A stretch of DNA of 64,000 nt from Sphingobacteriales bacterium 46-32. GTDB taxonomy: Bacteria > Bacteroidota > Bacteroidia > Chitinophagales > Chitinophagaceae. Below, in pieces: positions 43,052 to 52,797 of this stretch (its first letter is position 1; each line of letters opens with the position of its first letter). Location: NCBI GenBank assembly GCA_001898485.1, contig MKTY01000019.1:620001-684000 (forward strand). The letters run 5' to 3'. Under the pieces are notes generated by a model. The model had not been told where the DNA came from. It made no database searches and saw only the letters and a list, made by a program, of their open reading frames with translations. Position numbers and translations under genes: made by a program.

Positions 43052-44179
43052 TTATCCTACTGATTCTGTTTTGAGTGCCTGTTCACGAAAAACATTCTTG
43101 GTGCTGGACTCTTCGATGCTGGGCACGGGAGCAGCCTGGTTTTCGGGACGCAGACTACGTACTGTTTTACCAGCCTGCCACATTTCACTTTCGCGCAGTT
43201 CTTTCAGTTCGGCTTCCAGTTTTTCGCGGTAGTCGGGCTGTGAGTTGCTGTCGATAGATCGTTGTGACTCTTTACCGGAAGCCACGCTTTCATACAGCTC
43301 TTTAAATACAGGGGCAGTTGCATCGCGGAATTTTTTCCACCAGTCAAGCGCACCACGCTGAGCTGTGGTAGAACAGTTGGCATACATCCAGTCCATACCG
43401 TTTTCAGCAACCAATGGCATGAGTGATTGTGTGAGCTCTTCTACTGTTTCGTTGAATGCTTCGCTGGGAGTGTGACCTTTATCGCGCAGCACCTGGTACT
43501 GTGCAGCGAAGATTCCCTGGATAGCTCCCATGAGTGTACCACGCTCGCCGGTAAGATCGCTGTATACTTCTTTTTTGAAATCGGTTTCGAAGAGGTAACC
43601 ACTACCTACTGCGATACCCAGGGCAATTACGCGCTCGGCTGCCCGGCCGGTAGCGTCCTGGAATATGGCATAAGAGCTGTTGAGACCACGGCCCTGCAGG
43701 AACATGCGGCGCAGTGAAGTACCACTTCCTTTGGGTGCAACCAGAAATACGTCTACATCTTTGGGAGGCACGATACCGGTTTGCTCATTAAACGTGATGC
43801 CAAAGCCATGAGAGAAATAGAGGGCTTTGCCGGGAGTCAGATGCTTTTTTACAGTAGGCCAGAGCGCAATCTGCGCAGCATCGCTCAGCAGATAGCAAAT
43901 GATGGTGCCCTTTTCAAGAGCTTCTTCAATTTCGAAAAGCGTTTCGCCGGGTACAAAACCGTCGCGGATCGCTTTATCCCAGGTTTTTGAATTTTTGCGC
44001 TGACCCACGATTACATTGATACCATTGTCTTTTTGATTCAATGCCTGGCCGGGTCCCTGTACGCCATAACCAATTACGGCAACCGTTTCATTTTTCAATA
44101 CCTGCTGTGCTTTGCTGAGAGGAAATTCTTCGCGTGTGATTACATTCTCCTCAACACCGCCGAAATTTAATTTTGCCAT
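43052..44179 (-). CDS. ilvC: Ketol-acid reductoisomerase
   Basis: This 375-residue NADPH enzyme isomerises and reduces acetolactate/acetohydroxybutyrate in the Val/Leu/Ile pathway. The Rossmann motif GYGVQGPGQALNQ is at ~37-49. LLSDAAQIALWP and SHGFGITF follow. Metal ligands lie in the helical domain (SDLTGERGTLMGAIQGIFAAQYQVL, with the Asp and Glu ligands). The protein has the single-knot (class I) helical domain followed by EMWQAGKTVRSLRPENQ. A further ~25 residues (SIEESSTKNVFREQALKTES) extend beyond the usual end. The position between ilvN and ilvA is typical. Confidence 0.95.
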   Translation of the reverse strand: MAKLNFGGVEENVITREEFPLSKAQQVLKNETVAVIGYGVQGPGQALNQKDNGINVIVGQRKNSKTWDKAIRDGFVPGETLFEIEEALEKGTIICYLLSDAAQIALWPTVKKHLTPGKALYFSHGFGITFNEQTGIVPPKDVDVFLVAPKGSGTSLRRMFLQGRGLNSSYAIFQDATGRAAERVIALGIAVGSGYLFETDFKKEVYSDLTGERGTLMGAIQGIFAAQYQVLRDKGHTPSEAFNETVEELTQSLMPLVAENGMDWMYANCSTTAQRGALDWWKKFRDATAPVFKELYESVASGKESQRSIDSNSQPDYREKLEAELKELRESEMWQAGKTVRSLRPENQAAPVPSIEESSTKNVFREQALKTESVG

Positions 44180-44252
44180 TTTGCTAAGTTTTAAAGTTGT
44201 ATAAGTCTGTTTGTTGTTGGTGAACCGCCGCTTGCCTGGCGATTCTTATGGG

Positions 44253-44840
44253 TTACATGGAAAATACCTTTTCATTTTCGTTCAGAAATTCATTTTCGAT
44301 AGCATCTTCACCTGGTTCGCGGTATTCGAATTCCTTCAGTTTTTCGTGGAAGCCATCGCTGCTTTTGATGATTGCCACACGGCCGCTGCGTACAAACTCG
44401 ATAAGTCCATACGGCTCCAGAACCTTGATGAGATTGTCTGTTTCTTCACGATGGCCGGCTACTTCAAATACGGTGTAGTCTTTGCGGATTACTACAGCCT
44501 TGGCGCCATGCTCACGCAGCAAACGTTCTACTTTCACTTCTGCTGCAATGATATCTGTTGGCACTTTATAGAGGGCCAGTTCCTGCCATACAATTTCTTC
44601 CTGAGTATTATAATAGGCTTTCAGTACCTCCACCTGTTTTTCAATCTGCCGGCAGAGTTTACGAACCACATCCTCGGTTTCATTAATTACAATAGTAAAG
44701 CGATGTACACTTTCCACTTCGGACGGGGAGGTGTTGAGGCTTTCAATATTGATCTTACGGCGCGAAAAAATGATCGCGATGCGGTTGAGCAAACCGATCT
44801 GATTTTCGGTATAAACGGTTATGGTATATTCCTGTTTCAT
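44253..44840 (-). CDS. ilvN: Acetolactate synthase small (regulatory) subunit
   Basis: This 195-residue protein begins with an ACT domain (~1-78, EYTITVYTENQIGLLNRIAIIFSRRKINIESLNTSPSE), which binds valine for feedback inhibition. The C-terminal IlvN-type domain (~85-175) includes KAVVIRKDYTVFEVAGHREETDNLIKVLEPYGLIEFVRSGRVAI. It starts 36 bp after ilvB and precedes ilvC by 73 bp. It therefore provides end-product control at protein level, next to the transcriptional attenuator upstream of ilvE. Confidence 0.94.
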   Translation of the reverse strand: MKQEYTITVYTENQIGLLNRIAIIFSRRKINIESLNTSPSEVESVHRFTIVINETEDVVRKLCRQIEKQVEVLKAYYNTQEEIVWQELALYKVPTDIIAAEVKVERLLREHGAKAVVIRKDYTVFEVAGHREETDNLIKVLEPYGLIEFVRSGRVAIIKSSDGFHEKLKEFEYREPGEDAIENEFLNENEKVFSM

Positions 44841-44876
44841 GATAAACGCTGTTGAATTGATAATGAAAAGTTCATT

Positions 44877-46631
44877 TTATACTTCCTCTCTGCACAATAC
44901 GATTTCGGCTACACCACGCCCCTGGGGCACCATAGGAAATACATTGTTTTCTTTTCCTACCATTACTTCCAGCAGAAAACTCTCATCGTGTTCGAGCATT
45001 TCTTTCAATGCCTGTTTAAGGTCAGCACGCTGGTTGATACTCTTACCGGCAATTCCGAAACCTTTTGCCACCTGTACAAAGTCAGGACTGGTGATATTAA
45101 CAAACGAATAGCGGTTCTGATGGAAGAGTTGCTGCCACTGACGAACCATGCCCAGAAACTGATTGTTGAGAATCATGATTTTTACTTTGGGTTTAAACTG
45201 CATGATCGTACCCAGTTCCTGCAGCGTCATCTGAAAACCACCGTCGCCGATGATGGCTACTGTATGCCTGGACGGATCGCCATAGGCGGCACCGATTGCA
45301 GCAGGTAATGCAAATCCCATTGTGCCCAGTCCACCACTGGTGACGTTGCTGCGGGTACCGTTCATTTGTGCATACCGGCAGGCTACCATCTGGTGCTGAC
45401 CTACATCTGTTACGATAATGGCATCGCCATTGGTCAGTTCATTCAGTTCGCGAATCACCTCTCCCATAGTCATTACGTCGCTGGTTGGGTTCAGTTCCTC
45501 TTTGATGACTTTATCTTCTTCCCGTTGCTGGCAATCACGAAAACGCTGCAGCCATTGGGGGTATACTTTTTGTTCAATCAGTTCGGTCAGCAGGGGAAGT
45601 GTTTCTTTACAGTCGCCCCATACCGGCACGGTAGATTTTACATTCTTATCTATTTCAGCAGGGTCAATGTCGAGATGTATTACTTTGGCCTGTTTGGCAT
45701 ATTTATCCAGCCGGCCGGTTACCCGGTCATCGAAGCGCATGCCTATTGCAATCAGCACATCGCATTCGTTGGTGAGCAGATTGGGGCCATAGTTGCCATG
45801 CATACCCAGCATACCCACACCCAGCGGATGGTCGGTGGGCAGGGCACTCATGCCCATGATGGTCCATGCAGCAGGAATGCCAGATTTTTCAATAAATTTT
45901 TTAAATTCTTTTTCAGCCTTGCCGAGTATCACGCCCTGACCAAAGATCACAAAGGGGCGTTCAGCGTTATTGATAAGACGGGCAGCTTCTTCCACATATT
46001 CTTTGCGTACTATAGGTTTGGGACGGTAGCTGCGTATATGCTCACATTTTTCATAACCGGCATAATCAAACAATTGGAGCTGGGCATTTTTTGTAATATC
46101 GATTACTACCGGACCCGGTCTGCCGCTACGGGCAATATAAAATGCCTTGGCCAGCACTGCAGGAATTTCGTTGGCGTCTGTTACCTGATAGTTCCATTTG
46201 GTAACGGGTGTGGTAATGTTGATAACATCTGTTTCCTGGAATGCATCTGTACCCAGCAGATGAGCAAACACCTGTCCGGTGACGCAGACAACGGGGGTGG
46301 AATCGATCATGGCATCGGCCAGGCCGGTTACGAGGTTTGTAGCGCCGGGACCACTGGTGGCAAAGACCACACCCACCCGGCCCGACACGCGGGCAAAACC
46401 CTGTGCTGCATGAATAGCTCCCTGCTCATGACGCACCAGTATATGATTCAACCGGTCGTTGTAATCATACAGTGCATCATAGATGGGCATGATGGCTCCG
46501 CCAGGATACCCGAATATGGTATCCACCTTTTCCGCTAACAGGGCTTTCAGTACAGCTTCGCTGCCCGAAATCTGTGTAGTGGTAGCCGGTGTGGCGGTGG
46601 TTGTTTCTTTTTTTAATTCCAGCGTTTGCAT
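44877..46631 (-). CDS. ilvB: Acetolactate synthase large (catalytic) subunit
   Basis: This 584-residue ThDP enzyme condenses pyruvate with pyruvate or 2-oxobutanoate. The N-terminal domain contains GYPGGAIMPIYDALYD and the catalytic Glu in VRHEQGAIHAAQGFAR. The central FAD-binding part includes GRLDKYAKQAKVIHLDIDPAEI. The C-terminal ThDP/Mg motif is GDGGFQMTLQELGTIMQFKPKVKIMILNN. There is a short Thr/Ala-rich N-terminal extension. It lies 15 bp after ilvD and is followed by its regulatory subunit. Confidence 0.96.
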   Translation of the reverse strand: MQTLELKKETTTATPATTTQISGSEAVLKALLAEKVDTIFGYPGGAIMPIYDALYDYNDRLNHILVRHEQGAIHAAQGFARVSGRVGVVFATSGPGATNLVTGLADAMIDSTPVVCVTGQVFAHLLGTDAFQETDVINITTPVTKWNYQVTDANEIPAVLAKAFYIARSGRPGPVVIDITKNAQLQLFDYAGYEKCEHIRSYRPKPIVRKEYVEEAARLINNAERPFVIFGQGVILGKAEKEFKKFIEKSGIPAAWTIMGMSALPTDHPLGVGMLGMHGNYGPNLLTNECDVLIAIGMRFDDRVTGRLDKYAKQAKVIHLDIDPAEIDKNVKSTVPVWGDCKETLPLLTELIEQKVYPQWLQRFRDCQQREEDKVIKEELNPTSDVMTMGEVIRELNELTNGDAIIVTDVGQHQMVACRYAQMNGTRSNVTSGGLGTMGFALPAAIGAAYGDPSRHTVAIIGDGGFQMTLQELGTIMQFKPKVKIMILNNQFLGMVRQWQQLFHQNRYSFVNITSPDFVQVAKGFGIAGKSINQRADLKQALKEMLEHDESFLLEVMVGKENNVFPMVPQGRGVAEIVLCREEV

Positions 46632-46646
46632 ATCTGTTTATTTAAA

Positions 46647-48329
46647 CTATGCTTCATCGGTTACGCAACCTTGTGAAGCGTCTTTTACCTGTTTGGCGTA
46701 TTTAAAGAGAATTCCTTTTTTTACTTTCAGTTCGGGTTGCTGCCAGGCGGCACGGCGGCGGCTGATTTCTTCTTCACTCACCTTTAATTCCAGCTTGTTG
46801 TTGACAGCATCGATCTCAATGGGGTCATCGTCCTGTACGAGAGCGAGCAGGCCTCCGTCAAATGCTTCGGGCGTAATGTGGCCTACTACAAAACCGTGTG
46901 TACCGCCGCTGAAACGACCATCGGTGATAAGTGCTACCGATTTACCCAATCCGGCACCGATAATGGCCGAAGTCGGCTTCAGCATTTCCGGCATGCCCGG
47001 CGCACCTTTGGGGCCTACATGACGGATCACCACCACATCGCCGGATTTGATCTTGCCCGAGTTGATGCCATTGATGAGTTCAAACTCGCCGTCAAATACA
47101 CGGGCAGGTCCTGCAAAAAGCTCGCCTTCCTTACCGCTGATCTTGGCTACGGAACCTTTTTCGGCAAGGTTGCCATAGAGTATCTGCAGGTGACCTGTTT
47201 TTTTGAGAGGTTGCTCCAGCGGATAAATGATCTTTTGTGTCTCAAAATCGAGATCGGGTACAGATGCCAGGTTTTCGGCAACGGTTTTGCCAGTTACCGT
47301 CAGGCAATCACCATGCAGCAGACCTTTACTGAGCAGGTATTTCATGACAGCGGGCACACCACCATGCTGATGCAGGTCCTGCATCAGGTATTTGCCCGAT
47401 GGTTTGAAATCGGCCAGTACAGGAGTGCGGTCACTGATCTGCTGAAAGTCGTCTTGCGTCAGTGGCACATTCACACTTTTGGCCATTGCAATAAGGTGCA
47501 GCACTGCATTGGTGCTACCTCCCAGTACCATGATCACGGTAATGGCATTTTCAAATGCCTGGCGTGTCATGATATCGGATGGTTTGATATCTTTTTCGAG
47601 CAGCAGGCGAACGGCTTTTCCGGCAGCTGCACATTCTTTTTGTTTTTCTTCGCTCAGTGCGGGATTGGAGGAAGAGAAGGGGAGACTCATACCCAGTGCT
47701 TCGATAGCTGCTGCCATGGTATTGGCGGTATACATACCACCACAGGCACCGGCGCCAGGGCAACTATTCATTACAATGCCTTTGAAATCGGCTTCATCCA
47801 GCTGACCGGCTAGTTTTTGCCCCAGTGCTTCGAAAGCGCTTACGATATTCAGGTCCTGTCCTTTGTAATGGCCGGGTGCAATCGTGCCCCCATATACCAT
47901 GAGTGAGGGGCGATTGAGCCGGCCCATGGCAATGATACTTCCGGGCATATTTTTATCGCAACCAGGTATGGTAATTACACCATCGTAATACTGTGCGCCG
48001 CAAACGGCTTCAATTGAATCGGCAATTACATCGCGGCTCACCAGTGAGTAACGCATCCCTTCTGTTCCGTTGCTGATGCCATCGCTCACGCCAATGGTGT
48101 TGAAGATGAGACCAACCAGGTCATTGTCCCATACGGATTGTTTAACGACTCTGGCCAGATCATTGAGATGCATATTGCAGGTATTGCCATCGTAACCCAT
48201 ACTTACTACGCCTACCTGGGCTTTTTTCAAATCTTCGTCGGTGAGACCGATGCCATAAAGCATGGCCTGTGCGGCGGGCTGTGTTGGATCCTGCGTGATA
48301 GTCTTACTGTATTTGTTCAGTTCGTTCAT
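46647..48329 (-). CDS. ilvD: Dihydroxy-acid dehydratase
   Basis: This 560-residue iron-sulfur dehydratase makes the 2-oxo acids of Val and Ile. Cluster and Mg ligands are in [21 protein letters not shown] (~128-149) and [26 protein letters not shown] (~198-223). The C-terminal [22 protein letters not shown] and [20 protein letters not shown], with the catalytic Ser, are conserved. Its start codon overlaps the ilvE stop by 4 bp (ATGA), giving coupled translation with the aminotransferase in front. Confidence 0.96.
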   Translation of the reverse strand: MNELNKYSKTITQDPTQPAAQAMLYGIGLTDEDLKKAQVGVVSMGYDGNTCNMHLNDLARVVKQSVWDNDLVGLIFNTIGVSDGISNGTEGMRYSLVSRDVIADSIEAVCGAQYYDGVITIPGCDKNMPGSIIAMGRLNRPSLMVYGGTIAPGHYKGQDLNIVSAFEALGQKLAGQLDEADFKGIVMNSCPGAGACGGMYTANTMAAAIEALGMSLPFSSSNPALSEEKQKECAAAGKAVRLLLEKDIKPSDIMTRQAFENAITVIMVLGGSTNAVLHLIAMAKSVNVPLTQDDFQQISDRTPVLADFKPSGKYLMQDLHQHGGVPAVMKYLLSKGLLHGDCLTVTGKTVAENLASVPDLDFETQKIIYPLEQPLKKTGHLQILYGNLAEKGSVAKISGKEGELFAGPARVFDGEFELINGINSGKIKSGDVVVIRHVGPKGAPGMPEMLKPTSAIIGAGLGKSVALITDGRFSGGTHGFVVGHITPEAFDGGLLALVQDDDPIEIDAVNNKLELKVSEEEISRRRAAWQQPELKVKKGILFKYAKQVKDASQGCVTDEA

Positions 48330-49225
48330 ACGGTTTGCAAAGTGTTTTTGTAAGAAGTTTCTCTGATGGTGGCCTGGTACGCATCCTGTATCTGACGGGA
48401 TAAGGTCTCAGTCCATGGTTTGGTAAATTGTATATCGTCAACAGATGCAATGCCTATTACTTCTGCAGCAGTACCACAGAAGAAAGCTGCATCCGCTGCT
48501 TTTAATTCTTCGGGTGAGCATTTTTTCTCTTCCACCGGAATACCTGCCTGTTCGCATAATTCGATTACTGTGGCGCGTGTAATACCCGCGAGGATATTTC
48601 CGGGAGCGGGAGTGAAGAGTTTGCCATCTTTTTCAAAGAAGATATTGGCTCCGGGAGCTTCCGCGATGCAGCCATCCATATCAAGCAGAAGCGCTTCATC
48701 GTATCCGCGGACTTTGGCATCCTGGCTGGCCAGTATTGAGTTTACATAATGTCCGCCAGCCTTGGCATGAATATGAAAACCTTTGGGGTTGGGACGCTGA
48801 TACGAAGACGTACCTACGCGCAGCAGCCGCTCACCCAGGAATGGTTGCATTTCCCAGGCCTGTATAGCAAGATGAGAGACTTCATTGCGCACAAAAGACA
48901 TGTTAGCCGGCGCATACACTATAGGACGGATATAGGCATCTGCGAGATCGTTGGCTTCCAGTACTGCATAAGTAGCGTCAATCATTTCGTTGACTGTCCA
49001 GTTGCAGGGCATGTTGAGCGCGGCGGCCGACGCGAGCAGTCGCTCATAATGTGCCACTGCTTTAAATATACGTGTAGCACCGTCCGTGGTTTTATAGGAG
49101 CGAATGCCTTCAAATACGGAATAGCCGTAATGAAGCGACTGGCTGTAAAGGTCAATGCGGGCATCGCTGGCATTTACCAGTTGGCCGTCGAGCCAGAGTT
49201 TAGTATTTTCTGAATAATAAGGCAT
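48326..49225 (-). CDS. ilvE: Branched-chain amino acid aminotransferase
   Basis: This 299-residue fold-type IV PLP enzyme transfers the amino group of glutamate to the branched-chain 2-oxo acids. Motifs: [23 protein letters not shown] (~22-44), PLP Lys155 in [34 protein letters not shown] and the C-terminal GTAAEVIGI. The ATG at 49225 gives the normal N-terminus ([14 protein letters not shown]). An upstream ATG in frame at 49288 would place the coding region inside the terminator leader. As first structural gene of ilvEDBNCA it is preceded by the attenuator at 49281-49440. Confidence 0.95.
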   Translation of the reverse strand: MPYYSENTKLWLDGQLVNASDARIDLYSQSLHYGYSVFEGIRSYKTTDGATRIFKAVAHYERLLASAAALNMPCNWTVNEMIDATYAVLEANDLADAYIRPIVYAPANMSFVRNEVSHLAIQAWEMQPFLGERLLRVGTSSYQRPNPKGFHIHAKAGGHYVNSILASQDAKVRGYDEALLLDMDGCIAEAPGANIFFEKDGKLFTPAPGNILAGITRATVIELCEQAGIPVEEKKCSPEELKAADAAFFCGTAAEVIGIASVDDIQFTKPWTETLSRQIQDAYQATIRETSYKNTLQTV

Positions 49226-49280
49226 GTTGAATACATTTCTGTTTGTCAACAGCAAGCACCTGTACATAAGCAGCGGGTAT

Positions 49281-49314
49281 AAAAACAAAAAACCCGCCTT
49301 TTGGGAGGCGGGTT
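49281..49314 (-). terminator. Attenuator terminator upstream of ilvE
   Basis: On the minus strand AACCCGCC (49314-49307), loop TCCCAAAA, GGCGGGTT (49298-49291), then TTTTGTTTTT (49290-49281). This is a strong rho-independent terminator between the leader peptide and ilvE, 56 bp before the start codon. Confidence 0.9.
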
Positions 49315-49356
49315 GCTGTATTTTGAATCAGTTGTTTACATACATGTACCGCCTCC
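49304..49356 (-). promoter_or_regulatory. Antiterminator pairing of the ilv attenuator
   Basis: GGAGGCGG (49356-49349), inside the end of the leader reading frame, is exactly complementary to CCGCCTCC (49311-49304), which includes most of the left arm of the terminator. The two structures cannot form together. A ribosome stalled on the Ile/Val codons (49396-49369) leaves GGAGGCGG free to pair and prevents termination. A ribosome reaching the stop codon at 49336-49338 covers it and allows termination. Confidence 0.8.
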
Positions 49357-49440
49357 GTGCGTTGCAGGAATAATAATCACCACCACAATAATAATCGCAG
49401 TTATTAAGCCAGTGATTGTATGTTTCTTTCCTGAATGCAT
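49336..49440 (-). CDS. ilvL: ilv operon leader peptide (attenuation control)
   Basis: The 34-residue frame runs ATG at 49440 to TAA at 49336-49338. It begins MHSGKKHTITGL, contains ITAIIIVVVIIIP (three Ile, three Val, three Ile in a row, read from ATT and GTG codons) and ends HGGGTCM. This is the composition of enterobacterial ilv leader peptides (VVVIIIP segment in E. coli IlvL), in the same place relative to a terminator and the ilv structural genes. Ile and Val are the end products of the operon. No Shine-Dalgarno is evident. The only promoter-like element is TATATTTA at 49465-49458, which would give a leader of ~10 nt. The symbol is by analogy, since sequence descent from enterobacterial ilvL is unlikely. 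Confidence 0.88.
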   Translation of the reverse strand: MHSGKKHTITGLITAIIIVVVIIIPATHGGGTCM

Positions 49441-49508
49441 GAAGCGTGTCTGTTCTGTAAATATACACCCGCCACATTATTAAAAGAACTTAGCATAGCT
49501 TTTTTTTG

Positions 49509-49540
49509 AAAAAAATCCGTAATCAGCTACAAAAACGGAT
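49509..49540 (-). terminator. Terminator of the leu operon
   Basis: Minus strand ATCCGT (49540-49535), a 14-base loop with T-rich start, ACGGAT (49520-49515), then six T residues. It lies ~20 bp after the leuB stop and separates leuACDB from the ilv leader. Confidence 0.6.
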
Positions 49541-49560
49541 GATCGTACTTATATGTAAAA

Positions 49561-50676
49561 TCAAATGATCGTTGACTTACGCAGTTCAATATTCTCCTGT
49601 TTAACAGAGCCGGGAATTTTACCGCTTACGTAATCGCTGATCAGTTCACCAATGGTGTTAGTAAAATAGAAGTTAACCGGATCAATATCTTTTGTAACAA
49701 AGCCGTTCTGCAAAGTCCAGTTAACTGCTTCGCGTACCAGATTGGCTTCTTCTGTGAGTTCAAAATGGTCCAGCAGCATGGCAGCAGAGAGGATAGACCC
49801 AAGCGGATTGGCAATATCTTTTCCGGCGGCCTGGGGGTATGAGCCATGAATGGGTTCAAACAACGCAGCTCCGGTGCCAACGGAAGCAGAGGGAAGTAAC
49901 CCCAGCGAACCGCTGATCACGCTGGCTTCATCGCTGATGATATCGCCAAACATATTTTCTGTAAGTACTACATCAAACTGACGTGGGTTGAGAATAATCT
50001 GCATGGCAGCATTATCTACAAAGAGGAAATCGAGTTCCACATCCGGGTAATCGGTTGCAATTTCTTTTACAACCTTTCTCCACAGACGGGAAGTTTCCAG
50101 CACATTGGCTTTGTCAACAAGCGTGAGTTTTTTGCGGCGTTTGCGGGCTGCCTGAAATGCCAGTTGTGCAATGCGCGTAATTTCATCGGCACTGTATACA
50201 CAGTCATCGGATGCCTGGGTACCATCTGCGCTCAATTCTTTTTTACCAAAATAAATACCTCCGGTCAGCTCACGATAGATAATAAAATCAACGCCTTCGA
50301 GATTTTTTGCTTTTAGTGGTGACAGATGCTGAAGTGCAGGGTAGGTAGTAACCGGACGAATATTGGCGAAAAGCTGAAGCGATTTGCGGAGTTTCAGCAG
50401 GCCCTGTTCCGGTCTTACCTTGGCAGTAGGATCGTTATCATATTTTGGATGGCCAATAGCCCCGAATAAAATAGCATCGCTTGACAGGCATATCTCCACT
50501 GTTTTGTCCGGAAGTGGGTCGCCTGTTTTATCAATGGCATCGGCGCCCATCAGGGCGTACTCATATTCAAACTGATGGTTGAATGATTCTGCAATGGCAT
50601 TCAGCACACGGATAGACTGGCGGGTCACTTCGGGACCAATTCCATCTCCTTCTATTACGGCTATTTTCTTTTTCAT
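49561..50676 (-). CDS. leuB: 3-isopropylmalate dehydrogenase
   Basis: This 371-residue NAD-dependent beta-decarboxylating dehydrogenase makes 2-oxoisocaproate, the leucine precursor. Motifs: AVIEGDGIGPEVTRQSIRVL at the N-terminus, FIIYRELTGGIYFG (substrate Arg/Tyr region), DKANVLETSRLWRKV, the Mg-binding DNAAMQIILNPRQFDVVLTENMFGDIISDEASVISGSLGLLPSAS, and PIHGSYPQAAGKDIANP (NAD specificity). The length is typical. It is the last gene of leuACDB, 33 bp after leuD. Confidence 0.96.
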   Translation of the reverse strand: MKKKIAVIEGDGIGPEVTRQSIRVLNAIAESFNHQFEYEYALMGADAIDKTGDPLPDKTVEICLSSDAILFGAIGHPKYDNDPTAKVRPEQGLLKLRKSLQLFANIRPVTTYPALQHLSPLKAKNLEGVDFIIYRELTGGIYFGKKELSADGTQASDDCVYSADEITRIAQLAFQAARKRRKKLTLVDKANVLETSRLWRKVVKEIATDYPDVELDFLFVDNAAMQIILNPRQFDVVLTENMFGDIISDEASVISGSLGLLPSASVGTGAALFEPIHGSYPQAAGKDIANPLGSILSAAMLLDHFELTEEANLVREAVNWTLQNGFVTKDIDPVNFYFTNTIGELISDYVSGKIPGSVKQENIELRKSTII

Positions 50677-50709
50677 CGTCAGGCTTTGTTTAGGCGGTAC
50701 GGTTGCGTA

Positions 50710-51312
50710 TCAGGCTTTTTCTGTTTGTGATTCAAATTCTTCTATCTCTGGTTTGATGCTGAGTAGAAAATCAATATCATCATACCCGTTTACCAGGCAT
50801 GTTTTTTTGTAACTGTTTATTTCAAACGGTTGCGTGTTGCCGCTTCCGGCAATACCGATTGTCTGGGCAGGCAGGTCAACTACTATCTCTGTACCTGGAT
50901 TTGCTTCGATGGCGGTAAACAATTGCTGCAGATATTCTTCACTTACCGTTACAGGCAGCAGGAAATTGTTGAGTGCATTGTTTTTAAAAATATCGGCAAA
51001 GAAGCTGGATACAACTACATCAAAACCGGCGTCTTTGATTGCCCAGGCTGCGTGCTCACGGCTGGATCCGCAACCGAAATTTTTGGCAGCTACCAGCACT
51101 TTACCGCTGTAACGGGGATTGTTAAGTACAAAATCAGCTTTGGGTTTGCTTTCATCGTCATTCTCATAGCGCCAGTCGCGAAACAGGTTTTTACCAAATC
51201 CATCGCGGCTGGTAGCTTTCAGAAAGCGGGCCGGAATGATCTGGTCTGTGTCTACATTTTCTATATTAAGCGGTACAGCTGATGAGGCTACTATATTGAT
51301 CTGTTTGCTCAT
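50710..51312 (-). CDS. leuD: 3-isopropylmalate dehydratase small subunit
   Basis: This 200-residue swivel domain of the aconitase-like isomerase completes the active site of LeuC. Diagnostic motifs: [14 protein letters not shown] (~19-32), [43 protein letters not shown] (~80-122). It starts 9 bp after leuC. The C-terminal ~15 residues are acidic ([14 protein letters not shown]). Confidence 0.96.
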   Translation of the reverse strand: MSKQINIVASSAVPLNIENVDTDQIIPARFLKATSRDGFGKNLFRDWRYENDDESKPKADFVLNNPRYSGKVLVAAKNFGCGSSREHAAWAIKDAGFDVVVSSFFADIFKNNALNNFLLPVTVSEEYLQQLFTAIEANPGTEIVVDLPAQTIGIAGSGNTQPFEINSYKKTCLVNGYDDIDFLLSIKPEIEEFESQTEKA

Positions 51313-51321
51313 GGTGTCTGA

Positions 51322-52731
51322 TTAGTTGCTTTTGTAATAATCGCGGATATCGCCTACTTCACCAGTGATGGCGGCCACGGCCGCTGTGAGTGGGCTGGCG
51401 AGGAATGTGCGGGCATTGGGGCCCTGACGTCCTTCGAAGTTTCTGTTGGAGGTAGAGATGCAATATTTGCCGGCGGGTATTTTATCTTCATTCATACCCA
51501 GGCAGGCCGAGCAGCCGGGCTGGCGGAGCATAAAACCTGCTTCGGCAAATACTTTGTCGATACCTTCTTCGATGGCCTGTTTTTCTACCTGCTTACTGCC
51601 AGGAACAACCCATACTTCCACATTGTCGGCTTTTTGTTTTCCTTTTACGAAACTGGCCACCATGCGCAAATCTTCTATGCGTGAGTTGGTACAGCTGCCG
51701 ATAAATACATAATCAACTTTACGGCCTTTGATAGGAGCGCCAGGTTGCAGACCCATATAAGCGAGCGATTTTTCGAACGACACTTTTTCGCGGTCTTCCA
51801 CTTCATTGAGTGCAGGCACATGACCGCTTACACCAATGCCCATACCGGGATTGGTACCGTAGGTGATCATGGGCTCAATGTCTTCTGCGCGGATATTGAT
51901 CTCCTTATCGAATACAGCATCGGCATCGGAGAATAACGACTTCCAGTAGCGCAGGCTTTCATTCCAGTCTTCTCCTTTGGGCGCAAAGGGGCGTCCTTTG
52001 ATGTAATCAATGGTAGTAGTATCCGGAGCAATCATACCGCAGCGGGCACCCATTTCAATACTCATATTACAAATGGTCATACGGGCTTCCATGCTGAGCG
52101 CACGAATGGCACTTCCGGCAAACTCTACAGCATAACCTGTAGCGCCGCTGGCTGTAATAAGTGATAAAATATAGAGCACGATGTCTTTACTGACAACGCC
52201 TTCGTTGAGTGTTCCTTCTATATTAATGCGCATCAGTTTGGGGCGGCTTTGCAGCAGGCACTGCGTGGCCAATACCATTTCTACCTCGCTGGTGCCTATG
52301 CCAAAGGCAATACTTCCAAATGCGCCATGTGTTGACGTGTGGCTGTCGCCGCATACGATGGTCATGCCAGGCTGGGTAAAACCAAGTTCAGGGCCTATCA
52401 CGTGTACAATACCCTGGTATGGATGTCCGAGTCCGTATAGCTCTATGCCATGTTCTGCACAATTTTTTTTCAGTGCTTCTACCTGGCGACGGGAAAGTTC
52501 TTCTTTAATGGGAAGGTGCTGATCTAATGTAGGTACATTGTGATCGGCAGTAGCTACTACCTGTTGCGGGCGAAATACTTTAATGCCTCTTTTGTTGAGG
52601 CCATTAAATGCCTGCGGGCTCGTGACTTCGTGAATGAAATGTTTATCGATATACAATACGGAGGGGCCGCCATCGATTGTTTTTACAACGTGGCGTTCCC
52701 AGATCTTTTCAAATAATGTTTTTCCTGCCAT
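51322..52731 (-). CDS. leuC: 3-isopropylmalate dehydratase large subunit
   Basis: This 469-residue 4Fe-4S enzyme isomerises 2- to 3-isopropylmalate with LeuD. Cluster cysteines lie in [16 protein letters not shown] and in [16 protein letters not shown]. Other conserved segments: [11 protein letters not shown]-like [47 protein letters not shown]. It has normal full length for bacterial LeuC and lies 66 bp after leuA. Confidence 0.96.
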   Translation of the reverse strand: MAGKTLFEKIWERHVVKTIDGGPSVLYIDKHFIHEVTSPQAFNGLNKRGIKVFRPQQVVATADHNVPTLDQHLPIKEELSRRQVEALKKNCAEHGIELYGLGHPYQGIVHVIGPELGFTQPGMTIVCGDSHTSTHGAFGSIAFGIGTSEVEMVLATQCLLQSRPKLMRINIEGTLNEGVVSKDIVLYILSLITASGATGYAVEFAGSAIRALSMEARMTICNMSIEMGARCGMIAPDTTTIDYIKGRPFAPKGEDWNESLRYWKSLFSDADAVFDKEINIRAEDIEPMITYGTNPGMGIGVSGHVPALNEVEDREKVSFEKSLAYMGLQPGAPIKGRKVDYVFIGSCTNSRIEDLRMVASFVKGKQKADNVEVWVVPGSKQVEKQAIEEGIDKVFAEAGFMLRQPGCSACLGMNEDKIPAGKYCISTSNRNFEGRQGPNARTFLASPLTAAVAAITGEVGDIRDYYKSN

Positions 52732-52797
52732 AATCTTTTTGTCATCGGCTGCGGGTAAGGCAGCCTGTAAAAACTTTTGTTTTGTTCAATCGTTGGC

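Noticed and set aside
45366-46538. 390-codon open frame on the plus strand opposite ilvB
   Set aside because: Antisense shadow of a conserved enzyme. The translation is rich in Cys/His/Gly without family resemblance.
46878-47813. 311-codon open frame opposite ilvD (and a 250-codon frame opposite leuA at 53068-53820)
   Set aside because: Same reason: strong conservation of the minus-strand genes explains the open frames.
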